Below, one piece after another: positions 8,058 to 14,680 of a stretch of 14,769 bases of DNA (position 1 is its first letter; every line of letters begins with the position of its first letter). The translations under genes and the position numbers were made by a program. A model generated the notes under the pieces. The model was not told the DNA's origin, made no database searches, and saw nothing but the letters and a program-made list of their open reading frames with translations. This DNA comes from Marinosulfonomonas sp. Its GTDB lineage: Bacteria; Pseudomonadota; Alphaproteobacteria; Rhodobacterales; Rhodobacteraceae. Where the stretch lies: positions 1 through 14,769 of the forward strand of contig JAFLKA010000116.1 of assembly GCA_022712735.1 (NCBI GenBank), written 5' to 3'.

Positions 8058-9891
8058 AAACCGCCCTCCTCTGGTTTCTGTCGGCCTCAGGCCGCGCAGT
8101 CTGGAGCCTATTCTGGCCCCGAAACGACGGATTAAATACGGGTTTTCCATCATGCTCTGGTTGGCGGCGCTGCTGTTTTTCTGGACATGGTGGCTGCAGC
8201 CACTTCATAATTCCAATACGACAAGGTTTGTTGTTGTAACGCTTGCGCTTGGATGGATCACTTTTCTTCAACTCTATTTCATGCTGGTTTTTCTAAGGGC
8301 GAGCAGATCCGTTGGAAAACCCGCAGAACTTGGTCGCGCGCGCGTGGCGATGATCGTTACCAAAACCGCATCAGAGCCATTTGACCTTGTGCATAATACC
8401 CTTAAGGCGATGCTGGCACAGGATTATCCGCATGATACCTGGTTGGCCGACGAAGACCCCTGCGACGAAACCATTGCCTGGTGCGCACAGCACGATGTGA
8501 AAATTTCAACACGCAAAGACCAGCCCGATTATCATCAACTGGAATGGCCGCGCCGCACACGCTGTAAAGAGGGTAATCTGGCGTATTTCTATGATAAATA
8601 CGGCTATGAAAACTACGATTACGTTTCTCAACTGGATGCCGACCATGTGCCGTCCGCCGGGTATCTTCGTGAGCTGCTCAAACCCTTTGTCGACGATGTT
8701 GTGGGCTATGTAACGGCACCCAGCATTTGTTCGCACAATGCCGAAAACAGCTGGTCGGCCCGCGCCCGTCTCTATTCCGAGGCTATGTTCCACGGCGCAT
8801 TGCAGTCGGGGTATAGCAACGGTTGGGCACCGATGTGCATTGGGTCGCACTATGCGGTGCGAACCGCGGCCCTGAAGGATATTGGCGGTCTTGGACCGGA
8901 ACTGGCAGAAGATCATTCTACATCCTTGATTATGAACTCTAACGGGTGGCGTGGTGTGCACGCGATTGATGCCATTGCAATTGGTGATGGGCCTGCGACA
9001 TTTGCCGACATGGTCACGCAGGAATTTCAGTGGTCGCGCAGTCTGGTCTCTCTTTTGCTTAGATACACCCCCAGGTATTTTCGGGGCCTCAGACCAATCC
9101 TGAAATTTCAATTTGTTTTCTCGCAGTTGTGGTATCTGTTTTTTGCCTGCTTTATGTTGGCTGCCTATCTCATCCCGATCTGGGCCCTGATGTCGAACGA
9201 ACGATTTGCCGAGGTCACATTCCCGGCCTTTGTCGGGCATAGCATGCCGGCTACGTTTTTCCTGATCCTGATTGCCTTCCAGATCCGCAATGATGGCCTG
9301 TCGCGCCCCCGTGACGCCAAAGTTATCAGCTGGGAGCGTTCGCTTTTTGCGCTGGCGCAGTGGCCGTGGGTGTTGTGGGGATGCCTGATCGCGATCCTTG
9401 ACAGGTTACGGGGCCAGTTCGTCGATTTTCAGGTGACCCCGAAAGGCGCGAAGGCGCTCTCGCAAGTTCCTGTCAGGATATTGGCCCCGATTTTCCTGCT
9501 CGTTACACTATCACTTATGCCTGTCATTCTTGTTTCCAACGCACCCGAGGCTGCGGGGTTCTACCTATTGTCCCTGATGAATGCGATTCTTTATCTGGTG
9601 CTCTTTATGGTTGTTATCATTGGGCATCTGCACGAAAATAAAATTGCATTACGGTCAAATATTGCACGCTATGCTGGCCAATTTCTAGCCGCTGCGTTTC
9701 TGGTGATGCTTGTTGGATATTCGGGATGGTTGCGCGGAATGCACAGCCTTTACGCACTTTCCACCGGCCTTGGATCACTACAATTTGTACAAGCGAAATT
9801 TGTTGTTTCCGGCGCGGGCGCTGGCCCCCCCGGAACAATAAAATACACGTTTGGTTTTGCTGAAAAGCGAACACCAAACTCCCTAAATTGA
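8041..9891 (+). CDS. Cellulose-synthase-like processive GT2 glycosyltransferase, membrane-bound
   Basis: A 616-residue polytopic synthase. ATG 8041 overlaps the epimerase end by 17 bases; ATG 8032 and ATG 8008 are possible alternatives and no strong ribosome site decides. Two N-terminal membrane segments (about 33-52, 62-85) precede a cytosolic GT-A domain with an acidic LADEDPCDE loop (135-143), the metal/UDP-binding QLDADH (197-202), the acceptor-base motif AEDH (289-292) and a QEFQW motif (327-331) in place of the usual Q(Q/R)xRW. More membrane helices follow (about 359-382, 402-416, 436-454, 480-500, 507-529, 547-562), with the VTPKG motif (466-469 onward) typical of cellulose/mannan synthase-like proteins. 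There is no PilZ domain, so direct c-di-GMP control as in BcsA is unlikely. It should polymerise a beta-linked glycan from UDP-sugars and extrude it. Donor specificity is unknown; UDP-xylose or UDP-arabinose is suggested by neighbours only. Confidence 0.9.
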   Translation: MNVSVKNRPPLVSVGLRPRSLEPILAPKRRIKYGFSIMLWLAALLFFWTWWLQPLHNSNTTRFVVVTLALGWITFLQLYFMLVFLRASRSVGKPAELGRARVAMIVTKTASEPFDLVHNTLKAMLAQDYPHDTWLADEDPCDETIAWCAQHDVKISTRKDQPDYHQLEWPRRTRCKEGNLAYFYDKYGYENYDYVSQLDADHVPSAGYLRELLKPFVDDVVGYVTAPSICSHNAENSWSARARLYSEAMFHGALQSGYSNGWAPMCIGSHYAVRTAALKDIGGLGPELAEDHSTSLIMNSNGWRGVHAIDAIAIGDGPATFADMVTQEFQWSRSLVSLLLRYTPRYFRGLRPILKFQFVFSQLWYLFFACFMLAAYLIPIWALMSNERFAEVTFPAFVGHSMPATFFLILIAFQIRNDGLSRPRDAKVISWERSLFALAQWPWVLWGCLIAILDRLRGQFVDFQVTPKGAKALSQVPVRILAPIFLLVTLSLMPVILVSNAPEAAGFYLLSLMNAILYLVLFMVVIIGHLHENKIALRSNIARYAGQFLAAAFLVMLVGYSGWLRGMHSLYALSTGLGSLQFVQAKFVVSGAGAGPPGTIKYTFGFAEKRTPNSLN

Positions 9892-9908
9892 AAGAAGGAG
9901 GACATGAT

Positions 9909-10823
9909 ATGACCAAAGCAATCAACCTGAGCACGGCTTTTGTACAAGCGAAAAAGACGCTTGTAGCCGTGGCAACCATTTTCGCGATGGCACTGCCCCT
10001 ACACGCCGCCCCCGATGGCAAATTGCCCTTCGGTGTCTATGATCCCGATGGCGTATTCGCCAACGATACAGGTGTTACAATCGAGCATCTTTTTCTGCCC
10101 TGGGAGGATGTTTTCCTGCCCAGCCTGATTGATGCCGATGCCTATGCAGCAGAACGTGGCCGCTCTATTCTAGTGACGATCGAACCGTGGACATGGAACC
10201 GCAGCGAAAGGAACACACCCGAACATCTGCTGCAGGGCCTGAGTTCTGGCGAATACGATCAATACATGAGCTCGATCTGTGCGGTTCTAAATCTTTTCAA
10301 TAGCAGCGTCACAGTGCGTTGGGCGCAAGAAATGGAGGACACCAGCGGCCAATTTATCTGGGCCCAGTGGGATCCGGAAAACTATATGTCTGCCTACAAA
10401 CGAATGGTGGATGTATGCCGGGTCAATGCGCCGGAAATCAACTTTATGTGGTCCCCGCTTGGGTATGAAGGTCTCGACCTTTACTATCCGGGGGATGAAT
10501 ATGTTGATATCGTAGGCATCTCGGTTTTTGGCCTTCAGGCTTGGGAACTTGATATTCTGGGCCATGAACAATCCTTTAAGGATATCGTCGGCCCGCGGTA
10601 TGAGCGCGTCGTCGGATTTGGCAAACCCGTCGTTGTTGCCGAACTCGGATATGTCGGGGATCAGGGCTATGTTGATAAATGGAACAGCGAAGTGCGTCTG
10701 GTTTACCCGGAGTTTCCAGAACTTGTCGCCGTTGTCTATTTCAACCAGAAAGAAGTTTACCCGTGGCCGGATAATCACGGCAAACCGAATTGGAAATTCG
10801 AGGCTCATGTCGTAGGCGACTAA
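9909..10823 (+). CDS. Secreted GH26-like glycoside hydrolase (mannanase/xylanase/lichenase fold)
   Basis: A 304-residue protein. ATG 9909 is chosen over TTG 9888 because a strong GAAGGAGG ends seven bases upstream; the gap to the GT2 stop is 17 bases. Signal peptide: lysines at 15-16, hydrophobic 17-30, cleavage near LHA-A (33). The mature part has a GH26-type TIM-barrel pattern: FLPWEDVF (62-69), VTIEPWTW (89-96), the acid/base candidate Glu141 in VRWAQEMED, FMWSPLG (179-185), VDIVGISVFG (199-208), and the nucleophile candidate Glu245 in PVVVAELGY (240-248). Family GH26 usually has His before the acid/base Glu; here it is Gln140, so activity may differ. By analogy with BcsZ in cellulose and other synthase-linked hydrolases, it probably edits or releases the nascent polymer in the periplasm. 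Last gene of the operon. Fold is likely; substrate unknown. Confidence 0.82.
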   Translation: MTKAINLSTAFVQAKKTLVAVATIFAMALPLHAAPDGKLPFGVYDPDGVFANDTGVTIEHLFLPWEDVFLPSLIDADAYAAERGRSILVTIEPWTWNRSERNTPEHLLQGLSSGEYDQYMSSICAVLNLFNSSVTVRWAQEMEDTSGQFIWAQWDPENYMSAYKRMVDVCRVNAPEINFMWSPLGYEGLDLYYPGDEYVDIVGISVFGLQAWELDILGHEQSFKDIVGPRYERVVGFGKPVVVAELGYVGDQGYVDKWNSEVRLVYPEFPELVAVVYFNQKEVYPWPDNHGKPNWKFEAHVVGD

Positions 10824-10854
10824 CCTCGAGAACCACCTATAAAGAACAAAACTT

Positions 10855-10888
10855 AATCGGCCCTGCAGTCCAGCGGGGCCGATTTTTT
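10855..10888 (+). terminator. Rho-independent terminator of the polysaccharide operon
   Basis: AATCGGCCC (10855-10863) pairs perfectly with GGGCCGATT (10876-10884) over a 12-base loop and runs into six consecutive T (10883-10888). It lies 31 bases after the GH26-like gene stop. This is a canonical intrinsic terminator. Confidence 0.9.
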
Positions 10889-10916
10889 GTCATTAGTGTC
10901 GGCCAATATCCGCATA

Positions 10917-10938
10917 AACCGGGGCAAAATACCCGGTT
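10917..10938. other. Second hairpin after the terminator
   Basis: AACCGGG (10917-10923) and CCCGGTT (10932-10938) form a perfect 7-bp stem with loop GCAAAATA. No T-run follows, so it is not a clear terminator. It may be a backup RNA structure, a protein-binding site or chance. Confidence 0.4.
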
Positions 10939-11005
10939 ATAGCTAAATATTAACCCTTTCAGACGTATTTTCGGCGTTAAATCGCCCCAAAAAGGCCACC
11001 ATTTT

Positions 11006-11034
11006 TTGGTTTCTTTACTTTGTAAACATCATAT
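11006..11034 (+). promoter_or_regulatory. Weak candidate promoter for the small secreted-protein gene
   Basis: TTGGTT (11006-11011) and TCATAT (11029-11034) are 17 bases apart. A small inverted repeat TTTAC-N3-GTAAA (11014-11026) lies in the spacer and could bind a regulator. The hexamers match consensus only moderately. Confidence 0.3.
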
Positions 11035-11049
11035 GCGACTTAGAAAATT

Positions 11050-11077
11050 CGTCTCGCAAGAAGCGTCTTGTGAGACG
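11050..11077 (+). other. Strong hairpin in the leader of the small secreted-protein gene
   Basis: CGTCTCGCAAGA (11050-11061) pairs with TCTTGTGAGACG (11066-11077) over 12 positions, 11 Watson-Crick and one G-U, closed by a 4-base AGCG loop. It ends 39 bases before the GTG start at 11117 and would lie in the 5' UTR. It may stabilise the mRNA, act in attenuation, or be a protein-binding element. No T-run follows on the + strand; GAATTTT follows on the minus strand, so a weak minus-strand terminator is an alternative. Confidence 0.55.
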
Positions 11078-11116
11078 GAAAAAGCCGCTAGAGCTTTGAT
11101 ATGAGGGAGCACTACA

Positions 11117-11425
11117 GTGATCAATAAAATCGATAGTAAGCGACCAGTGAAGGCATGTCGCGGTGGTACAGCATTTGCGCTATCGCTTGCGTTGTCTGTG
11201 GTTGCCGCAAGCCAAAGTTCGGCAAAAGCACTCAATGTTAGATCGCAAAACGACAGGGCTGCATCTGTCGCCAGATGGATTAATCCGATAAGCAAACCGC
11301 ATTCGATCCAGGACTTGGTCAAACTTCGCCTTATAGCCCATAAACTGGACCGGAATTCTGGCAGTGGCGAGTATATTTGCTCTGCCAGTGGGTTTGGACA
11401 AAGATCGAAATGCACTGCGCGCTGA
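11117..11425 (+). CDS. Small secreted hypothetical protein with C-terminal cysteine pair
   Basis: 102 residues from GTG 11117, preceded by GAGGGAG (11103-11109) about eight bases upstream, a good ribosome site. The N-terminus is a long signal peptide: basic residues to position 15, hydrophobic 17-31 (TAFALSLALSVVAAS), and a probable cleavage after SSA near 36. The mature part is about 66 residues, basic, with LVKLRLIAHKLDR near 67-79 and a tail YICSASGFGQRSKCTAR in which two cysteines, 11 apart, could form a disulfide. I do not recognise a named family. Signal peptide, ribosome site and the structured leader make it a believable gene. It stands alone between a terminator and a gene-poor stretch, so nothing around it gives a role. 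Confidence 0.6.
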   Translation: MINKIDSKRPVKACRGGTAFALSLALSVVAASQSSAKALNVRSQNDRAASVARWINPISKPHSIQDLVKLRLIAHKLDRNSGSGEYICSASGFGQRSKCTAR

Positions 11426-11950
11426 GGTCTCATCCTAGTACACATTCAACAAGTGCACGGAAGTTAAGGCACTCACTAAAGGGTGGGAGTAAACCTCGCG
11501 CACCTCTGCATTGGGGCGTGCGCGGATAATAAGCAGGATGACTGGGACTTCGTGGCCAACGGTGTTGATTATGGTTTGCTATATCTAGCAGGTTGCGGCC
11601 CACTATGGCTAGTGGCCTTGCCCAAGTCGGTCGGAAAGCCTCACATCCGCAGCACCCGTCATACAGGGGCACTTATTGGGGCACTTTCCCACCAGGCGGC
11701 CACAAGGGGCCTTATTCAACTGTGCAGAAGTGTTTGGTTGTGGGCGCAGTCCCGACCGAACCAGTCTCAGGTGTTTTTCCCTGTTAACAGGGAAAATACA
11801 GGGAAAAAGGCGCGTTTTAGGCTTCTCAGGGTTTTTATCTTGAAGCCCAGTCTTTACTGGGGTTTCGCGAGAATCCGGCGATTCCATAACAGGGAAATTA
11901 AATTACCAAAACAGGGAAGCAAAAACCTGAACAGGGATATGGAATGTCCG
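11426..11950. repeat. Gene-poor stretch with two short-repeat families, possible mobile-element end
   Basis: I see no supportable gene here; the open frames are low-complexity and unlike proteins. Two direct copies of GGGGCACTT lie at 11666-11674 and 11678-11686, 12 bases apart. A perfect 22-bp palindrome spans 11775-11796 (right half AACAGGGAAAA). ACAGGGA recurs at 11787, 11798, 11889, 11911 and 11931, with an inverted copy at 11778. Hairpins are CCCAGT-N4-ACTGGG (11846-11861) and GGCC(C)ACTA/TAGTGGCC (11597-11617). Such G-rich direct repeats resemble integrase arm-type sites seen at the ends of integrative elements, but no integrase or tRNA is in the window. Confidence 0.4.
11775..11796. 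repeat. Perfect 22-bp palindrome built from the ACAGGGA repeat
   Basis: The left half TTTTCCCTGTT (11775-11785) is the exact reverse complement of AACAGGGAAAA (11786-11796), with no spacer. It contains one inverted and one direct ACAGGGA unit, and another unit follows 11 bases later. It may be a dimer-binding site or a recombination site. Confidence 0.6.
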
Positions 11951-12746
11951 CTAAGCGGGTGTGGTTTCAATGGGTCGTCGCAACCGCAGCACATTGGAAA
12001 TTACCGAGACCGATGACAAGCTCATCGCCGCTGCGGCAATCATCGGTGATAATAGTATGCCTGTTAGCGGATAGAGAATACCAGCCGCAACCGGCACGCC
12101 TGCCGCATTATAGGCAAAAGCAAAAAACAGATTTTGTTTGATATTCCTCAACGTTGCCTTGGCCAGCTTGCGGGCTCGCACAATACCCGACAGATCACCA
12201 CCCAGAAGGGTGATGCCGGCACTTTCCACAGCCACATCTGCACCGGCACCCATGGCAATACCGACGTCGGCAGCGGCCAAAGCGGGGGCATCATTCACCC
12301 CGTCACCCGCCATTGCAATTGAATGGCCAGCGCGGCACAACTCTTTGACCAGATTTTTCTTGTCCTCGGGCATCACACCGGCGCGCACCTCGTCAATGCC
12401 AAGCTGCGCCGCAACGGCCAACGCCGTTCGCTCGTTGTCACCCGTGGCCATAATGATCCGCAGCCCTTGGGCGTGTAGCGCCTTGATGGTATCAGCAGTG
12501 TTACCCTTGATCGGGTCAGCCACGGCGACGATCCCAGCCAAAGTATCATCCACCGCCACATACATCGCCGTTTTGCCCTCAGTGCGCAACGCCTCGGCCC
12601 CGGCAACAATCGCCTCGGCCAATGGATGCTCGGAGCCTTTCTCAAGTGCTGCCGCCAAAGACAGCAACGTGTTTTCGTTTACATCTCCCAGTACGATCAT
12701 ATCTGTCAGTTTGGGCTTGCCTTCGGTCTTGGGCTTGCCTTCGGTC
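11951..12746 (-). pseudogene. copA: Decayed 3' part of a CopA-type copper-exporting P1B ATPase
   Basis: The minus strand reads in frame from a tandem TEGKPK stretch to TAG 11951, giving about 265 residues of CopA C-terminus. Present are [10 protein letters not shown] (the HP motif of the nucleotide domain), [25 protein letters not shown] (hinge), and the last two membrane helices ending in [13 protein letters not shown]. Missing are the heavy-metal-binding domains, the first six membrane helices with CPC, and the DKTGT phosphorylation loop. A second loss is internal: only about 40 residues separate SEHPLA from ADPIK where intact CopA has about 90, so the GxG-containing core of the nucleotide domain is gone. 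The 5' boundary is an 18-bp tandem duplication (12711-12746) fused to a DUF302 gene. It cannot pump copper; translation from an upstream in-frame ATG is possible but probably meaningless. Confidence 0.88.
12711..12746. repeat. Tandem 18-bp duplication at the copA/DUF302 fusion junction
   Basis: The 18-base unit starting TTGGGCTTGCC occupies 12711-12728 and is repeated exactly at 12729-12746. On the minus strand it encodes TEGKPK twice, the sequence that normally follows DKTGT in CopA once. It marks the recombination scar. Confidence 0.9.
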
Positions 12747-12941
12747 ATACGCCATATTTGGATTGCAGGCTCCCAGTATCCGGTAAGACTCCATATCGAC
12801 ATCGATTTTCTTTTTCATGGTTGCTTTGACGTCAATTTCAGTCAAGACACCAAAACCGGCGTCATCCAAAGCGGCCCTGACCCGCTGGTCGATCGTATCA
12901 ATGTCGGCATCGGCGACCACACGGTTGATTGTGTATGTCAT
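12747..12941 (-). pseudogene. DUF302-family gene, truncated by fusion to copA
   Basis: ATG 12941 with AGGAG nine bases upstream. The first about 64 residues are a typical DUF302 N-terminus: [20 protein letters not shown], then [17 protein letters not shown] and the signature [13 protein letters not shown]. Immediately after this, reading enters the copA remnant in another frame ([13 protein letters not shown]) and runs to a stop at 12642, giving a 99-residue hybrid. Intact DUF302 proteins are about 120-160 residues and continue past CNPxxA with a further conserved half, so this one is broken. DUF302 genes are frequent in copper and metal-stress clusters, with unknown biochemical function. It is 16 bases downstream of the small membrane-peptide gene, in the same transcript. 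Confidence 0.85.
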
Positions 12942-12957
12942 TTCAGATTTCTCCTGT

Positions 12958-13053
12958 TTATTTCGCGATATATTTTACGAGCGCCGTTATGGCGAGCACT
13001 GTGAAGACGATGACGAGCAGCATCCAAAGACCACCCATTCCAAAACCCATCAT
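12958..13053 (-). CDS. 31-residue single-pass membrane peptide of the metal-resistance cluster
   Basis: ATG 13053, TAA 12960-12958. The product begins [10 protein letters not shown], continues with one hydrophobic helix (about residues 9-26), and ends KYIAK. AGGAAAGAAA precedes the start, a good ribosome site. It lies 61 bases after the EF-hand gene stop and 16 before the DUF302 start. Very short Met/Gly-initiated membrane peptides, some with a SHOCT tail, are common beside copper/silver efflux genes; this one has no SHOCT part. I infer an accessory membrane role and cannot say more. Translation is likely from the tight spacing and ribosome site. Confidence 0.65.
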   Translation of the reverse strand: MMGFGMGGLWMLLVIVFTVLAITALVKYIAK

Positions 13054-13114
13054 TTTCTTTCCTTTCCATGTTTCAATTGTGATCGCCGCGCATCGGCACG
13101 ACGATCACCAGTTA

Positions 13115-13786
13115 TCAATTGCCGGTCGCGGCAGCCCCATCCGTGCTGCCCATGCCTTGCATGTTCTGACCCATGCCACTGGGTTGGGCTTTCATGGCCT
13201 GCATCCGCTCCATGCGGCTTGCGGGTGCTGTCATTTCTTCAAGCGTCACCTGACCGTCACCGTCATTGTCAAAGCCCTGAAAGCGGTCCACCATCTGCTC
13301 ACGAATGTTGGCGCTATGCAGAGCCTCGAATTCTGCAATCGACAAGGCTCCATCACCGTCGGCATCGAATTCTTTCAGCTTTGCGGTAAGGCCGGCGCGG
13401 GCTTCTTCTGCCGTGACCGTTCCGTCGTTGTCAGCATCCATCATCAGCATTTTCATACCGCCCATCATCATGCCGCCTGCTGGCCCTGCACCGGGTTTAC
13501 CCATCCCCCCCATCATGTGCCCTTGGCCGCCCATCGGCGTCATGCCGCCCTGACCGGTGCCACCCATCATCTGGCTGTGCATGCGCATCATCATTTGCAT
13601 CATCTGCTTATGGTCACCCATGCCTTCGCCCATGCCGGCCCCCATACCTGCGCCGCCTTGATGTCCCATCACACTTGACCCTTGGCCTTTTTCGCCGTGA
13701 TGTTGTTGCTGGCCCTGTGCAAAGGCCGGAAATGCCAAAGTTGTTGCTGCGATAAATCCTAATGCGATTGTTGTGTTGCGGTTCAT
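13115..13786 (-). CDS. Exported EF-hand protein with Met/Gly/His-rich domain
   Basis: 223 residues from ATG 13786, with GAGGTGA five bases upstream; the longer in-frame start at 13891 adds a segment before an obvious signal peptide and is rejected. Signal peptide 1-23 (MNRNTTIALGFIAATTLAFP, cleavage after AFA). Residues about 24-115 are rich in Met, Gly, Gln and His (HKQMMQMMMRMHSQMMGG), a composition that suits Cu(I)/Ag(I) binding. Three EF-hand loops follow: DADNDGTVTAEE (117-128), DADGDGALSIAE (141-152) and DNDGDGQVTLEE (173-184). The tail is again Met/Gly/Gln-rich. It heads the minus-strand operon containing a DUF302 gene and a copA remnant, and is divergent from a two-component system. 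A periplasmic metal-binding or metal-sensing role is inferred. The EF-hands are certain by sequence; metal preference is not known. Confidence 0.88.
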   Translation of the reverse strand: MNRNTTIALGFIAATTLAFPAFAQGQQQHHGEKGQGSSVMGHQGGAGMGAGMGEGMGDHKQMMQMMMRMHSQMMGGTGQGGMTPMGGQGHMMGGMGKPGAGPAGGMMMGGMKMLMMDADNDGTVTAEEARAGLTAKLKEFDADGDGALSIAEFEALHSANIREQMVDRFQGFDNDGDGQVTLEEMTAPASRMERMQAMKAQPSGMGQNMQGMGSTDGAAATGN

Positions 13787-13957
13787 TGTTTCACCTCGTG
13801 ATTGTTGTTTCGATGACATCAATATGGAGGTTCCCGGTCGCACTACTATGCCCGTGAGGTCGGCAAAATGTATCCGTCTGTCGCAAGACAAGGTGCGGAT
13901 ACAGAATGCTACAAATTAGTGGGGAATCTTCCAGATGTTCACGGTATAACCAGAGCC
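13787..13957. promoter_or_regulatory. Divergent regulatory region between the EF-hand operon and the two-component operon
   Basis: A nested inverted repeat lies at 13870-13902: outer arms GTATCCG (13870-13876) and CGGATAC (13896-13902), inner arms TGTC (13879-13882) and GACA (13887-13890) around GCAA. It is a candidate binding site for the adjacent OmpR-type regulator or a leader hairpin. I could not fix promoter hexamers with confidence. Confidence 0.35.
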
Positions 13958-14680
13958 ATGAGCAAAATACCACATATCCTGATTGTCGATGATCACCGCG
14001 ATATACGCGATGCCGTATCACGCTATCTGGAGAAGAATGGCATGCGGGCGACAAGTGCACATGATGCCATAGATATGGATGCCAAACTGGCAACGGGCCG
14101 GTTCGATCTGATTGTGCTGGACGTGATGATGCCGGGCGAGGATGGTTTGTCGGTTTGTCGCAGGCTTTCTGCAAAAGGCGAAACACCTATCCTTATGCTA
14201 ACGGCATTGAGCGAGGACACCGACCGGATTGTCGGGCTTGAAATCGGGGCAGATGACTATCTGTCCAAACCGTTTAACCCGCGCGAGTTACTGGCCCGGA
14301 TCAAGGCCATCTTGCGCCGAACGGAGCGGGCACAAACCAGTGCGGGGGAGCTTTCGGGGTATAGGGTGGAATTTGCGCACTGGATTCTGGATACTGACCG
14401 TCGGGTGCTTGTCGATCAGGATGGACACGACACCAGCCTGACCACGGCGGATTTCAAATTGCTTACTGTCTTTCTTGAAAGACCCCGCTTCATTCTGAAC
14501 CGCGACCAATTGCTGGATCTGGTCGCTGGTCGCGCCGCACAGGTTTTTGATCGCACGATTGACAACCAGATCAGCCGTCTTCGGCGCAAAATTGAACGTG
14601 ATCCAACCCAGCCGGAAATCATCACAACCGTTCGGGGCGGCGGATACTGCCTGTCGGTTGACGTCAAGGAACTGACGTGA
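13958..14680 (+). CDS. OmpR/PhoB-family response regulator
   Basis: 240 residues from ATG 13958. The start is chosen because MSKIPHILIVDDHRDIRD is the normal N-terminus of a receiver domain; ATG 13868 would add 30 unrelated residues covering an inverted repeat. The ribosome site is weak. Receiver domain (about 5-118): acidic pair Asp11/Asp12, phosphoacceptor Asp55 in LIVLDVMMPGEDG, Thr82 in LMLTALSE, Lys104 in LSKPFNPRELLARI. Winged-helix DNA-binding domain (about 134-238): LTTADFKLLTVFLERP, DRTIDNQISRLRRKIE and VRGGGYCL. It overlaps the next gene's ATG by one base (TGATG), as kinase/regulator pairs do. Control of the divergent metal-resistance operon is plausible but inferred only from position. 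Confidence 0.95.
   Translation: MSKIPHILIVDDHRDIRDAVSRYLEKNGMRATSAHDAIDMDAKLATGRFDLIVLDVMMPGEDGLSVCRRLSAKGETPILMLTALSEDTDRIVGLEIGADDYLSKPFNPRELLARIKAILRRTERAQTSAGELSGYRVEFAHWILDTDRRVLVDQDGHDTSLTTADFKLLTVFLERPRFILNRDQLLDLVAGRAAQVFDRTIDNQISRLRRKIERDPTQPEIITTVRGGGYCLSVDVKELT

Noticed and set aside
8506..9240. 244-codon minus-strand open frame
   Set aside because: Antisense to the GT2 catalytic domain, which carries conserved motifs on the + strand.
8041..10823. Standard bcs cellulose operon
   Set aside because: No PilZ domain, BcsB, BcsC or GH8 BcsZ is present, and the QxxRW motif is altered; sugar-nucleotide genes point to pentoses.
11483..12016. 177-codon + strand open frame
   Set aside because: The translation is repeat-derived (PVNREN-type) and low in protein-like pattern, and it runs into the copA remnant on the other strand.
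12642..12941. Intact 99-residue gene on the minus strand
   Set aside because: Only its first about 64 residues match DUF302; the rest is copA sequence read in the wrong frame, so it is annotated as a truncated gene.
12138..13004. 288-codon + strand open frame
   Set aside because: Antisense to the copA and DUF302 remnants, whose minus-strand motifs are unmistakable.
13868..13957. Upstream ATG as start of the response regulator
   Set aside because: It would add 30 non-conserved residues before a complete receiver domain and would place an inverted repeat inside the coding sequence.
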